A stretch of DNA of 5,953 nucleotides from an uncultured Ruminococcus sp. (GTDB taxonomy: Bacteria > Bacillota > Clostridia > Oscillospirales > Ruminococcaceae), in the NCBI GenBank assembly GCA_900752785.1, contig CAADWP010000046.1, positions 1 to 5,953 of the forward strand, given 5' to 3'. Positions 1 through 5,336 of this stretch are shown in pieces. The position numbers and the translations under genes are program-made. Each line of letters begins with the position of its first letter. The stretch's first letter is position 1. Below the pieces are notes generated by a model. The model ran no database searches and had not been told where the DNA came from. It saw only the letters and a list, made by a program, of their open reading frames with translations.

Positions 1-75
1 ATGGCTATTGTTGCAGATAAAATGCAGAAGCCGCTTAACGAACTGCATTTTATTTCCATTAAGGAGGTCAAATAA
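1..75 (+). CDS. 3' end of an unidentified gene, probably a subunit of the sodium-pump decarboxylase (partial)
   Basis: Frame 1 is open from the window edge to a TAA at 73-75 and encodes 24 residues ending HFISIKEVK. The ATG at base 1 may simply be an internal Met codon. The stop lies 2 bases before the next start codon, and the Shine-Dalgarno of the biotin carrier gene (61-67) lies inside these last codons, so the two genes are translationally close and surely share a transcript. In related operons (Veillonella mmdADECB; Acidaminococcus gcd genes) the gene before the biotin carrier encodes a small membrane OadG/MmdD-type subunit, or else the carboxyltransferase. The hydrophobic-basic tail would fit an OadG-like C-terminus, but this is a guess from position and too short to prove. 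Confidence 0.5.
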   Translation: MAIVADKMQKPLNELHFISIKEVK

Positions 76-77
76 CA

Positions 78-467
78 ATGAAGTATAAGGTTACTCTTAA
101 CGGTAAAACATATGAGGTCGAGGTAGAGCATGGCAAGGCTGTACTTCTTGACGAATACGAAGCTCTTGCTCCTGCGCCGGCAGCTCCTGTTGCCGCTGCT
201 CCCACAGCAGCCGCACCTGCTCCGGCTCCGGCAGCTTCTGTAAATCTTGCGGCAGGCGAGACGGTATCTGCTCCTATGCCGGGAAATATTTTAAGAATTG
301 AAGTAAATCAGGGGGATACTGTTAAGGCAGGACAGCTCCTTGTTATTCTTGAAGCAATGAAAATGGAAAATGAGATCGTTGCTCCCAAGGACGGAACGAT
401 AGCTCAGATCGTAACAAGCAAGGGTGCAGTAGTGGATACAGGCTCTCCGCTGATTGTTATAGCATAA
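78..467 (+). CDS. Biotin carrier protein (gamma/biotin subunit) of a sodium-translocating decarboxylase
   Basis: This 129-residue protein carries biotin between the carboxyltransferase and the membrane decarboxylase. Residues 1-20 form a short beta-rich N-terminal segment (MKYKVTLNGKTYEVEVE) typical of MmdC/GcdC-type carriers. Residues 29-55 are an Ala/Pro-rich flexible linker. Residues 62-129 form a biotinyl/lipoyl domain with the motif EAMKMEN, whose Lys95 (codon 360-362) is the expected biotin attachment site; the upstream SAPMPGNI is also typical. The start is supported by AAGGAGG at 61-67, 10 bases before the ATG. The gene is followed 12 bases later by the beta subunit, which favours a Na+-pump carrier over the acetyl-CoA carboxylase BCCP. 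The linker is shorter than in many homologues but otherwise the protein looks complete. Which decarboxylase it serves cannot be told without the alpha subunit. Confidence 0.93.
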   Translation: MKYKVTLNGKTYEVEVEHGKAVLLDEYEALAPAPAAPVAAAPTAAAPAPAPAASVNLAAGETVSAPMPGNILRIEVNQGDTVKAGQLLVILEAMKMENEIVAPKDGTIAQIVTSKGAVVDTGSPLIVIA

Positions 468-479
468 GGAGGGCGAAAA

Positions 480-1697
480 ATGGACATTCTTGAAACCCTT
501 AAAACCCTATGGAATGATTCGGGTTTTCACAGCTTTTTAGTTGACGGGGGCTGGAAGAATCTTATTATGATCTTTATTTCATGTGTTCTTCTGTATCTCG
601 GCATCAAGAAAAAGTTTGAACCGCTTCTTCTTGTGGGTATAGCTTTTGGCTGTCTGCTTGTAAACCTTTCATATTTTACCGAAGGCTCTGTAGACGCGTT
701 ATACCATATGGATCTGTGGGATAACTTCCTCGATCACGATCATCCGGATTATCACAGCTATGGTGCAATTATGAGGAACGGCGGTCTTCTCGACATTCTT
801 TACATAGGGGTAAAGGCAGGTATTTATCCGTCGCTTATATTTATGGGCGTTGGAGCTATGACTGATTTTGGACCGCTTATCTCAAATCCAAAGAGTCTGC
901 TTCTCGGAGCGGCTGCGCAGATGGGTGTATTCCTTGCGTTTTTCGGAGCTGTTCTTTTGGGATTCGACGGGAATGCCGCTGCTTCTATCGGTATCATCGG
1001 CGGTGCGGACGGACCTACGGCTATCTTCCTTACGTCAAAGCTCAAACCCGAGCTGCTCGGACCTATCGCAATCGCAGCTTATTCATATATGGCGCTTATT
1101 CCAATGATCCAGCCGCCGCTTATGAGAGCTTTGACAACAGAAAAAGAGCGTAAGGTTAAAATGGAACAGAGCCGTCAGGTATCAAAGACGGAGAAGATTC
1201 TGTTCCCAATAATCGTTGCGCTTTTCGTAATTCTTCTTCTTCCGTCAACTGCTCCGCTTGTCGGCTGCCTTATGCTCGGAAATCTTTGGAGAGAATGCGG
1301 CGTTACAGAAAGACTTTCCGATACGGTGCAGAATGCTCTTATGAATATTGTTACCGTTTTCCTCGGAATCTCCGTCGGCGCAACAACGGTTGCTTCTCGT
1401 TTCCTTTCGCTTGAAACGATTAAGATCGTTTTCCTCGGTCTTACAGCTTTCTGCTTCTCGACCGTAGGCGGACTTCTTGTAGGCAAGCTTATGTATAAAC
1501 TTACCGGCGGAAAAATTAATCCGCTTATCGGTTCGGCAGGTGTATCGGCAGTTCCCATGGCTGCTCGTGTATCTCAGATGGAGGGGCAAAAAGCTAATCC
1601 TTCAAACTTCCTTCTTATGCACGCAATGGGACCGAACGTTGCAGGAGTTATCGGTTCGGCAATTGCAGCCGGTTTCCTTCTTGCAGTATTTAAATAA
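480..1697 (+). CDS. Sodium ion-translocating decarboxylase beta subunit (OadB/MmdB/GcdB family)
   Basis: This 405-residue integral membrane protein decarboxylates carboxybiotin on the carrier protein and couples it to Na+ export. Many hydrophobic segments span residues 27-63, 103-128, 138-180, 190-215, 238-270, 286-335 and 375-403. Family signatures are clear: GVGAMTDFGPLI (123-134), GIIGGADGPTAIF (171-183), AYSYMALIP (200-208) and NPLIGSAGVSAVPMAARV (347-364). Using a constant offset of 26, the residues I recall as functional in Klebsiella OadB (D203, Y229, N373, G377, S382, R389) all have counterparts: D177, Y203, N347, G351, S356 and R363. The protein should therefore be functional. The start has AAGGAGGG at 466-473, overlapping the stop of the biotin carrier gene, so the two are tightly coupled. 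Residues 72-92 form an unusually Asp/His-rich loop. The gene ends the operon before a strong terminator. The substrate of the whole complex is not determinable here. Confidence 0.95.
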   Translation: MDILETLKTLWNDSGFHSFLVDGGWKNLIMIFISCVLLYLGIKKKFEPLLLVGIAFGCLLVNLSYFTEGSVDALYHMDLWDNFLDHDHPDYHSYGAIMRNGGLLDILYIGVKAGIYPSLIFMGVGAMTDFGPLISNPKSLLLGAAAQMGVFLAFFGAVLLGFDGNAAASIGIIGGADGPTAIFLTSKLKPELLGPIAIAAYSYMALIPMIQPPLMRALTTEKERKVKMEQSRQVSKTEKILFPIIVALFVILLLPSTAPLVGCLMLGNLWRECGVTERLSDTVQNALMNIVTVFLGISVGATTVASRFLSLETIKIVFLGLTAFCFSTVGGLLVGKLMYKLTGGKINPLIGSAGVSAVPMAARVSQMEGQKANPSNFLLMHAMGPNVAGVIGSAIAAGFLLAVFK

Positions 1698-1705
1698 TAA
1701 TTTTT

Positions 1706-1738
1706 AAAAATGCTCTTACGTCTGTAGGAGCATTTTTT
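1706..1738 (+). terminator. Intrinsic terminator of the decarboxylase operon
   Basis: The arms AAAAATGCTC (1706-1715) and GAGCATTTTT (1728-1737) pair perfectly. The stem continues inward through TTAC/GTAG (1716-1719 with 1724-1727, one G-U pair) to a GTCT tetraloop at 1720-1723. The descending arm runs into six T residues (1733-1738). It lies 9 bases after the beta subunit stop codon. The A-tract on the other side could give some reverse-strand activity too, but no gene converges here. Confidence 0.92.
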
Positions 1739-1839
1739 GCCGTTTTAGAACGAAAAAAGTCGAATCAATAAATTATTTAATAAAAATCGAAAAAATGTTT
1801 TGTGCAATATAGAGAAATGTCGTTAATTCTTTAAATCGG

Positions 1840-1868
1840 TTGACAATGGAAGAATTATGTATTATAAT
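1840..1868 (+). promoter_or_regulatory. Consensus sigma-A promoter for the S11 carboxypeptidase gene
   Basis: A perfect -35 box TTGACA (1840-1845) and a perfect -10 box TATAAT (1863-1868) are separated by exactly 17 bases. Transcription should begin near 1874-1877, giving a leader of only about 22-25 bases before the ATG at 1899. The stretch 1741-1839 between the upstream terminator and this promoter is AT-rich and holds no gene that I can see. Confidence 0.88.
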
Positions 1869-1876
1869 TATACATA
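1856..1876 (+). promoter_or_regulatory. Inverted repeat centred on the -10 box (candidate operator)
   Basis: TATGTAT (1856-1862) and ATACATA (1870-1876) are perfect 7-base inverted arms separated by 7 bases, and these 7 bases (1863-1869) contain the -10 hexamer TATAAT. A dimeric regulator bound here would block RNA polymerase. The region is very AT-rich, so a chance origin is possible; no regulator gene is visible in the window. Confidence 0.4.
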
Positions 1877-1888
1877 GAGATATAAATT

Positions 1889-1894
1889 GAGGTG
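1889..1894 (+). promoter_or_regulatory. Ribosome binding site fixing the carboxypeptidase start at 1899
   Basis: GAGGTG lies 4 bases before ATG 1899 (6 bases counted from GAGG). An in-frame TTG at 1887 overlaps this site and has no ribosome binding site of its own, so ATG 1899 is the better start. Confidence 0.8.
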
Positions 1895-1898
1895 TAGA

Positions 1899-2966
1899 AT
1901 GAACAAAGAAAGGAAAAAGAAGTTTAAAATACGCTACTTTAGAGTAGGCGCAGCTGTTTTCCTTTTAGTTCTAATAATTTTCGGAATATTTTTTATTGTT
2001 TCATCAATCAATGATGATAACAATAAGGAAGCGGTTCAGGCGGATGTAAGCACTATTACAGCATCTGAATCAGTTCCGTCAAGTTCCGAGATTAATACGG
2101 AATCTAATACCGAGGATACGGCGGCGTCTTTTGTTGCGTATTCCGAAAAAACAAGCAATTCCGTAAAATTCGGCGAGGAGTATGATGTAAAGAATGCTGT
2201 TCTCATATGTGCCGACGATAAAAAAATTGTTGCATATAAGGATGAAAGCATGAAAATGTATCCTGCCTCACTTACAAAGGTAATGTCCTTGATCGTTGCT
2301 GTAGAAAATATCAGCGACCTTTCGGACACTGTACTTATCACTGATGATGTGGTAGATCCAATGATCGCTCTTGACGCTTCAAGAGCTGGATTCATTCCTG
2401 GGGAAACTCCCACACTAAAGGATGCTCTCTATGGAATGATTCTTACATCCGGTGCGGACGCCTCACTGGCGGTCGCAAAATATGTCTCCGGTTCTGAGAT
2501 CGAATTTGTCAAACTGATGAATAAGAAAGCTGAGCAAATGGGACTGAAAAATACTCATTTTACAAATTGTATCGGGCTTCATGACGAGAAGCACTACAGC
2601 ACCGCCGAGGATATGGCTGTTATTCTGGAGTACGCAATCCGGAACGATGTATGTAAGGCGGTATTATCTGAATATGAGTACGAAATTCCACCGACGCAGC
2701 AAAATCCGGAGGGACTTAAATTTACCAGCACACTATTCAGTCGTATGTACGGGAATGAAATGTCGGGCGTTCTGATAAAGGGCGGCAAGACAGGCTATAC
2801 CGATGAGTCTGGCAACTGCATAGAAAGCTTTGCCGAAATAAACGGAAAAACATATATCCTCGTTCTTTGCGGGGGAACAACCAATTGGAACAACATTTAT
2901 AATACGCTCAGTGCGTACAGCGTATATTGCGCTGACGGGGAACCTTATAGTCCTCCGAATCAATAA
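1899..2966 (+). CDS. Membrane-anchored serine D-alanyl-D-alanine carboxypeptidase (peptidase S11, DacA-like)
   Basis: This 355-residue protein should trim the terminal D-Ala from peptidoglycan pentapeptides outside the membrane. A basic N-terminus (KERKKKFK) and a hydrophobic segment (about 14-35) form a signal anchor. Residues 40-90 are a Ser/Thr/Glu-rich linker, and residues 95-345 are the penicillin-binding S11 domain. Visible motifs are PASLTK (nucleophile Ser124, Lys127), GMILTSGADAS (178-189), NCIGLHDEKHYSTAEDMA (223-240) and KGGKTGYTDESG (294-305, KTG at 297-299). The second motif, normally SxN, reads S184-G185-A186, so the Asn is replaced by Ala. The protein stops soon after the catalytic domain and lacks the PBP5 C-terminal beta domain and C-terminal amphipathic anchor; anchoring is N-terminal instead. 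It has its own strong promoter and starts a cluster of three peptidase-like genes. Activity is likely but not certain because of the SGA motif; beta-lactam binding would be expected. Confidence 0.88.
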   Translation: MNKERKKKFKIRYFRVGAAVFLLVLIIFGIFFIVSSINDDNNKEAVQADVSTITASESVPSSSEINTESNTEDTAASFVAYSEKTSNSVKFGEEYDVKNAVLICADDKKIVAYKDESMKMYPASLTKVMSLIVAVENISDLSDTVLITDDVVDPMIALDASRAGFIPGETPTLKDALYGMILTSGADASLAVAKYVSGSEIEFVKLMNKKAEQMGLKNTHFTNCIGLHDEKHYSTAEDMAVILEYAIRNDVCKAVLSEYEYEIPPTQQNPEGLKFTSTLFSRMYGNEMSGVLIKGGKTGYTDESGNCIESFAEINGKTYILVLCGGTTNWNNIYNTLSAYSVYCADGEPYSPPNQ

Positions 2967-2979
2967 CTATTGAAAATTC

Positions 2980-3027
2980 GGCATGTAATGCCTTGACAAA
3001 AAAAGAAAAAGAAACGGAATAATTCCG
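2980..3027 (+). promoter_or_regulatory. Candidate weak promoter with two overlapping dyads upstream of the VanY-like gene
   Basis: A perfect -35 hexamer TTGACA (2993-2998) is followed 19 bases later by AATAAT (3018-3023), a five-of-six match to the -10 box; the spacing is long, so strength is doubtful. Two dyads frame it: GGCAT-GTA-ATGCC (2980-2992), which abuts the -35 box, and CGGAAT-A-ATTCCG (3015-3027), which contains the -10 candidate. Neither hairpin is followed by a T-tract on this strand, so I do not call a terminator after the previous gene. The rest of the gap to 3050 is a purine-rich leader. Confidence 0.35.
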
Positions 3028-3063
3028 AAAAAAGTAGAACAAAAAAATCTGGAGGATATTAAA

Positions 3064-4023
3064 ATGGCTAAAAGGCACCTGAAAAAAGGGCGCGTTGCTT
3101 TGGCTATGGCTGTTGTTGCAGGTACTCTTATATGTGCCGATAATATCAGACGTGACCTTTTTCAGACCGAAGCCAACAGCATAGTTGTAAACGGTAATTT
3201 TAAAGAAGACACTGTATCTGAAAGAAGATCCGGGGACGCACAGACTCTTGGCAATGTTTCTCAGACTTCAACTGAATTTACAGGTATGCAGAATGTTGGT
3301 TTTTCTGAAATAAATGTATCTTCATCGTCACTTTCTTCCGGCAGTTTGGCTTTGATAGACATTGCTCATCCTATCGGAGATATTAATAGATCCGACATGG
3401 TTGATCTGATGAATGAAAAAAATGAATTCTATACTCTTGTTGATAATTCTGTCATGCTGAATAAAGAGGCAGCCGAGGCGCTTAACCTTATGATGGCAGA
3501 TTATAACGAAGCAACTTCTCTGAGCGATTTTATAGTTTACGGAACGACTGAAACATACACAGGGGCAGATTCTTTTTGTCCTATTTATTTTCCAGAATCC
3601 GCAACAGGCATGACTGTTGATTTAGCAATAAACGGTCATACTTCTGTCGTTACATATGATGGATGCGACGAGGAGGGGTGGATCGTTGAGAATTGCGCTA
3701 AGTATGGATTTATCGTTCGCTGCCCTGAAGGAAAGGAAGGCGTAACATCGCACAAATACTGCCCATGGCATCTTAGATATGTTGGAAAGATTCATGCGAC
3801 AATAATGGCGGATAAAAATCTCTGCCTTGAAGAATATCTTGATTTACTTAAAACGTATACATATGATAAGCCTTTAAAATACAGCATAAACGATGTTAAT
3901 TATGAAATCTACAGCGTCCCGTCAAAAGGTGAGCTGACATCCGTGATGATTCCTATTTCCGGTAATTATGATATTTCCGGTGATAATTTGGGAAATTATA
4001 TTGTTACGGTAATTAAAGGTTAA
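3064..4023 (+). CDS. Exported VanY-like (peptidase M15B) protein with a degenerate active site, probable pseudoenzyme
   Basis: This 319-residue protein starts at an ATG 8 bases after GGAGG (3051-3055). Basic residues and a hydrophobic stretch (11-25) form a signal peptide or anchor. Residues 26-95 are a Ser/Thr/Asn-rich linker, and residues 96-266 match the VanY D,D-carboxypeptidase fold: AAEAL (136-140), TGMTVDL (181-187), WIVENCAKYGFIVRCPEGK (206-224) and PWHLRYVG (234-241). Against the family pattern, SGYRS becomes YGTTE (159-163, Arg to Thr162), SEHQTG becomes PESATG (177-182, zinc His to Ser179) and EPWH becomes CPWH (catalytic Glu to Cys233). Zinc ligands Asp186 and His236 remain. Normal zinc peptidase activity is thus unlikely, yet the frame is intact. 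Residues 268-319 are a beta-like C-terminal extension containing YDISGDNLGNYIVTV. It may share a transcript with the preceding carboxypeptidase. Stem-peptide binding without cleavage is my inference; the true function is unknown. Confidence 0.85.
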   Translation: MAKRHLKKGRVALAMAVVAGTLICADNIRRDLFQTEANSIVVNGNFKEDTVSERRSGDAQTLGNVSQTSTEFTGMQNVGFSEINVSSSSLSSGSLALIDIAHPIGDINRSDMVDLMNEKNEFYTLVDNSVMLNKEAAEALNLMMADYNEATSLSDFIVYGTTETYTGADSFCPIYFPESATGMTVDLAINGHTSVVTYDGCDEEGWIVENCAKYGFIVRCPEGKEGVTSHKYCPWHLRYVGKIHATIMADKNLCLEEYLDLLKTYTYDKPLKYSINDVNYEIYSVPSKGELTSVMIPISGNYDISGDNLGNYIVTVIKG

Positions 4024-4026
4024 ATG

Positions 4027-4041
4027 GTTTAACGGTTAAAC
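4027..4041 (+). repeat. Perfect 15-base palindrome just after the VanY-like gene
   Basis: GTTTAAC (4027-4033) and GTTAAAC (4035-4041) are perfect inverted arms around a single G. It begins 3 bases after the stop codon and lies 13 bases before the terminator stem. GGTTAAA also occurs overlapping the stop (4018-4024) and within the right arm (4034-4040). It might be a protein site, or it might affect mRNA 3' end structure; the role is unknown. Confidence 0.5.
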
Positions 4042-4054
4042 TTCGGATTTAAGA

Positions 4055-4082
4055 GAGCGGTGTGTACAGCCGCTCCTTTTTT
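4055..4082 (+). terminator. Intrinsic terminator after the VanY-like gene
   Basis: GAGCGG (4055-4060) pairs with CCGCTC (4070-4075), with further possible pairing TGT/ACA inside around a bulged G, followed by C and six T residues (4077-4082). It probably ends the transcript that begins at the promoter at 1840. Confidence 0.85.
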
Positions 4083-4129
4083 ATAATTACAGAATGAATA
4101 TAGCATAGGATTGTCTCATATTATATGTT

Positions 4130-4136
4130 GAGGTGG
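4130..4136 (+). promoter_or_regulatory. Ribosome binding site fixing a GTG start at 4142
   Basis: GAGGTGG lies 5 bases before GTG 4142. An in-frame GTG at 4133 lies inside this site and cannot use it, and the first in-frame ATG (4154) is 17 bases away. GTG 4142 also gives a typical signal peptide beginning MKK. No convincing sigma-A promoter is visible between 4083 and 4129. Confidence 0.78.
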
Positions 4137-4141
4137 TCTTA

Positions 4142-5281
4142 GTGAAAAAAATAATGTTTCGCAGTATATTCTTTGTTATCATTGCAATAATTTCCATGGC
4201 GCTTATGGCGGCAGAAAGTCATGAAAATAATAAACAACCGAAAGCTTATGTGCTTATGGAGGCTGAGACCAAAACGGTTTTGGAGTCAAATAACAGCGAT
4301 ATGCAGCTTAATGTTGGATATTTGAGCAAGCTTATGGCACTGCTCATTATTGCTGACGACATTGAGACAGGGCGATATTCTCTTGAAACAATTGTTACAG
4401 CCTCTCAGTCTGTTACAGGAACAAAAGGAGCTGTTGTATGGCTTCAGGCGGGAGACTCTATGACTATTGAGGAACTGCTTAAAAGCGTTATAATCGGAAA
4501 CGCAAATGATGCAATGACTGTTCTTGCCGAAAAATCAGAAGGAAGTATAGAAGCTTTTACAATGCGAATGAACAGTTCGGCATTCGATATGGGTCTGCAT
4601 GATACAGCCTTTTACTCTCCATATGGTTATTTTGACGAGCGTGAGCATACTACGGCTCATGATATGGCAGTTATTTGTGCAGAATTATCCCGATATAAAT
4701 TTTTGCAGCCTTATTTTTCTACATGGCGGGATTTTGTAAAGGAGGGGAGTGTTGAACTTGTAAATGAAAATACGCTGTCACGAACCTATAGCAATCATAT
4801 AGGCTTTAAAGCAGCGCATTCGGATGAATCGCTGTACTGTATTGCGGAAGGCGGCCGTTCTGAAAACGGTACTGCTTTTATTGCCGTTGTTCTTGGAGCT
4901 GAAGATGAGGAGGTTTCCTTTTCCACAGCAAAAAAACTTTGTAATAAGGGATTTAACGAATATAGGGTAACGATGACGATGTTCCCTGATGAAATGCTTA
5001 TTCCGGTCAAGGTCAAAAAAGGAAAAGATTTTGCTGTAGAGGTAAAGCTTGAAAGGCAGAGTACTATTGTAATTCCAAAGGGAGCAAACGAGCTTCAGAC
5101 CGTTACTGTTTTGCCTGATTATATTACCGCCCCTGTTAAAAAAGGACAAAAAATCGGCGCAGCCGCTTTCTATAACGGAAAAACTCTTGTTTATGAAGAA
5201 GATATTATTGCTGCCGATAATGTTTCAGAACTTACTTTTAAATATGTTCTAAAGAAATTATTGCTAAATATAATGGGGTAA
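4142..5281 (+). CDS. DacF-like S11 carboxypeptidase homologue with all catalytic motifs altered, probable pseudoenzyme
   Basis: This 379-residue protein starts at GTG 4142. Residues 1-24 form a signal peptide. Residues 32-270 align by eye with the DacF/PBP5-type S11 domain: WLQAGDSMTIEELLKSVIIG (100-119), NANDAMTVLAE (120-130), REHTTAHDMAVIC (167-179) and FIAVVLGAEDE (246-256). Residues 275-358 match the PBP5 C-terminal beta domain (VTVLPDYITAPVKKGQKIG, 321-339), and residues 361-379 form a C-terminal amphipathic membrane anchor. The three catalytic motifs are changed: SxxK is Y60-L-S-K63, so the nucleophile Ser is Tyr; SxN is N120-A-N122; KTG is K223-A-A225. Lys63, Asn122 and Lys223 survive. 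The frame and both flanking domains are intact, so this is unlikely to be a simple decayed pseudogene. Catalysis and covalent penicillin binding are not expected; a ligand-binding or scaffolding role on the outer membrane face is inferred. It stands alone between the terminator at 4055-4082 and the pgi promoter. Confidence 0.88.
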   Translation: MKKIMFRSIFFVIIAIISMALMAAESHENNKQPKAYVLMEAETKTVLESNNSDMQLNVGYLSKLMALLIIADDIETGRYSLETIVTASQSVTGTKGAVVWLQAGDSMTIEELLKSVIIGNANDAMTVLAEKSEGSIEAFTMRMNSSAFDMGLHDTAFYSPYGYFDEREHTTAHDMAVICAELSRYKFLQPYFSTWRDFVKEGSVELVNENTLSRTYSNHIGFKAAHSDESLYCIAEGGRSENGTAFIAVVLGAEDEEVSFSTAKKLCNKGFNEYRVTMTMFPDEMLIPVKVKKGKDFAVEVKLERQSTIVIPKGANELQTVTVLPDYITAPVKKGQKIGAAAFYNGKTLVYEEDIIAADNVSELTFKYVLKKLLLNIMG

Positions 5282-5301
5282 AAGTTTGCTGATTTGTTGC
5301 G

Positions 5302-5311
5302 TTTGTACAAA
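5302..5311 (+). repeat. Palindrome TTTGTACAAA upstream of pgi
   Basis: This perfect 10-base palindrome lies 25 bases before the pgi -35 box, inside a looser dyad TTGCG (5297-5301) / CGCAA (5326-5330). Its half TTTGTAC recurs at 5383-5389 in the leader. No T-tract follows, so it is not a convincing terminator for the preceding gene; it could be a regulator site. Confidence 0.35.
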
Positions 5312-5336
5312 TGTTGATGAATTGTCGCAAAGGTAC

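Noticed and set aside
162..240. Ala/Pro repeats in the biotin carrier gene as a DNA repeat element
   Set aside because: This is the normal flexible linker of biotin carrier proteins, not a mobile or tandem repeat.
824..1558. Open frames on the minus strand and in other frames within the beta subunit gene
   Set aside because: They have no family resemblance or ribosome binding site and lie inside a clearly coding gene; they are shadow frames.
1741..1839. Riboswitch or small RNA in the gap before the carboxypeptidase promoter
   Set aside because: The stretch is AT-rich, lies upstream of the promoter, and shows no extended pairing beyond short AT dyads.
1887..1898. TTG start at 1887 for the S11 carboxypeptidase
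   Set aside because: It overlaps the Shine-Dalgarno used by ATG 1899 and has none of its own; it would add only MRCR.
2036..2963. Minus-strand open frames within the S11 carboxypeptidase gene
   Set aside because: The real gene on the + strand explains the sequence fully; the products have no recognisable features.
4133..4141. GTG start at 4133 for the DacF-like protein
   Set aside because: This codon is part of the ribosome binding site GAGGTGG; GTG 4142 has correct spacing and gives a typical signal peptide.
4922..4933. STAK (residues 261-264) as an alternative SxxK motif in the DacF-like protein
   Set aside because: It lies in the segment after the KTG-equivalent position, matching the family helix usually written DAKKLL, so it cannot be the active-site serine.
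4778..5149. Minus-strand open frames within the DacF-like gene
   Set aside because: Shadow frames of the PBP5 C-terminal domain region, without start signals.
4142..5281. Decayed pseudogene explanation for the DacF-like gene
   Set aside because: There is no frameshift or internal stop, the length is normal, and signal peptide, C-terminal domain and anchor are all intact; pseudoenzyme fits better.
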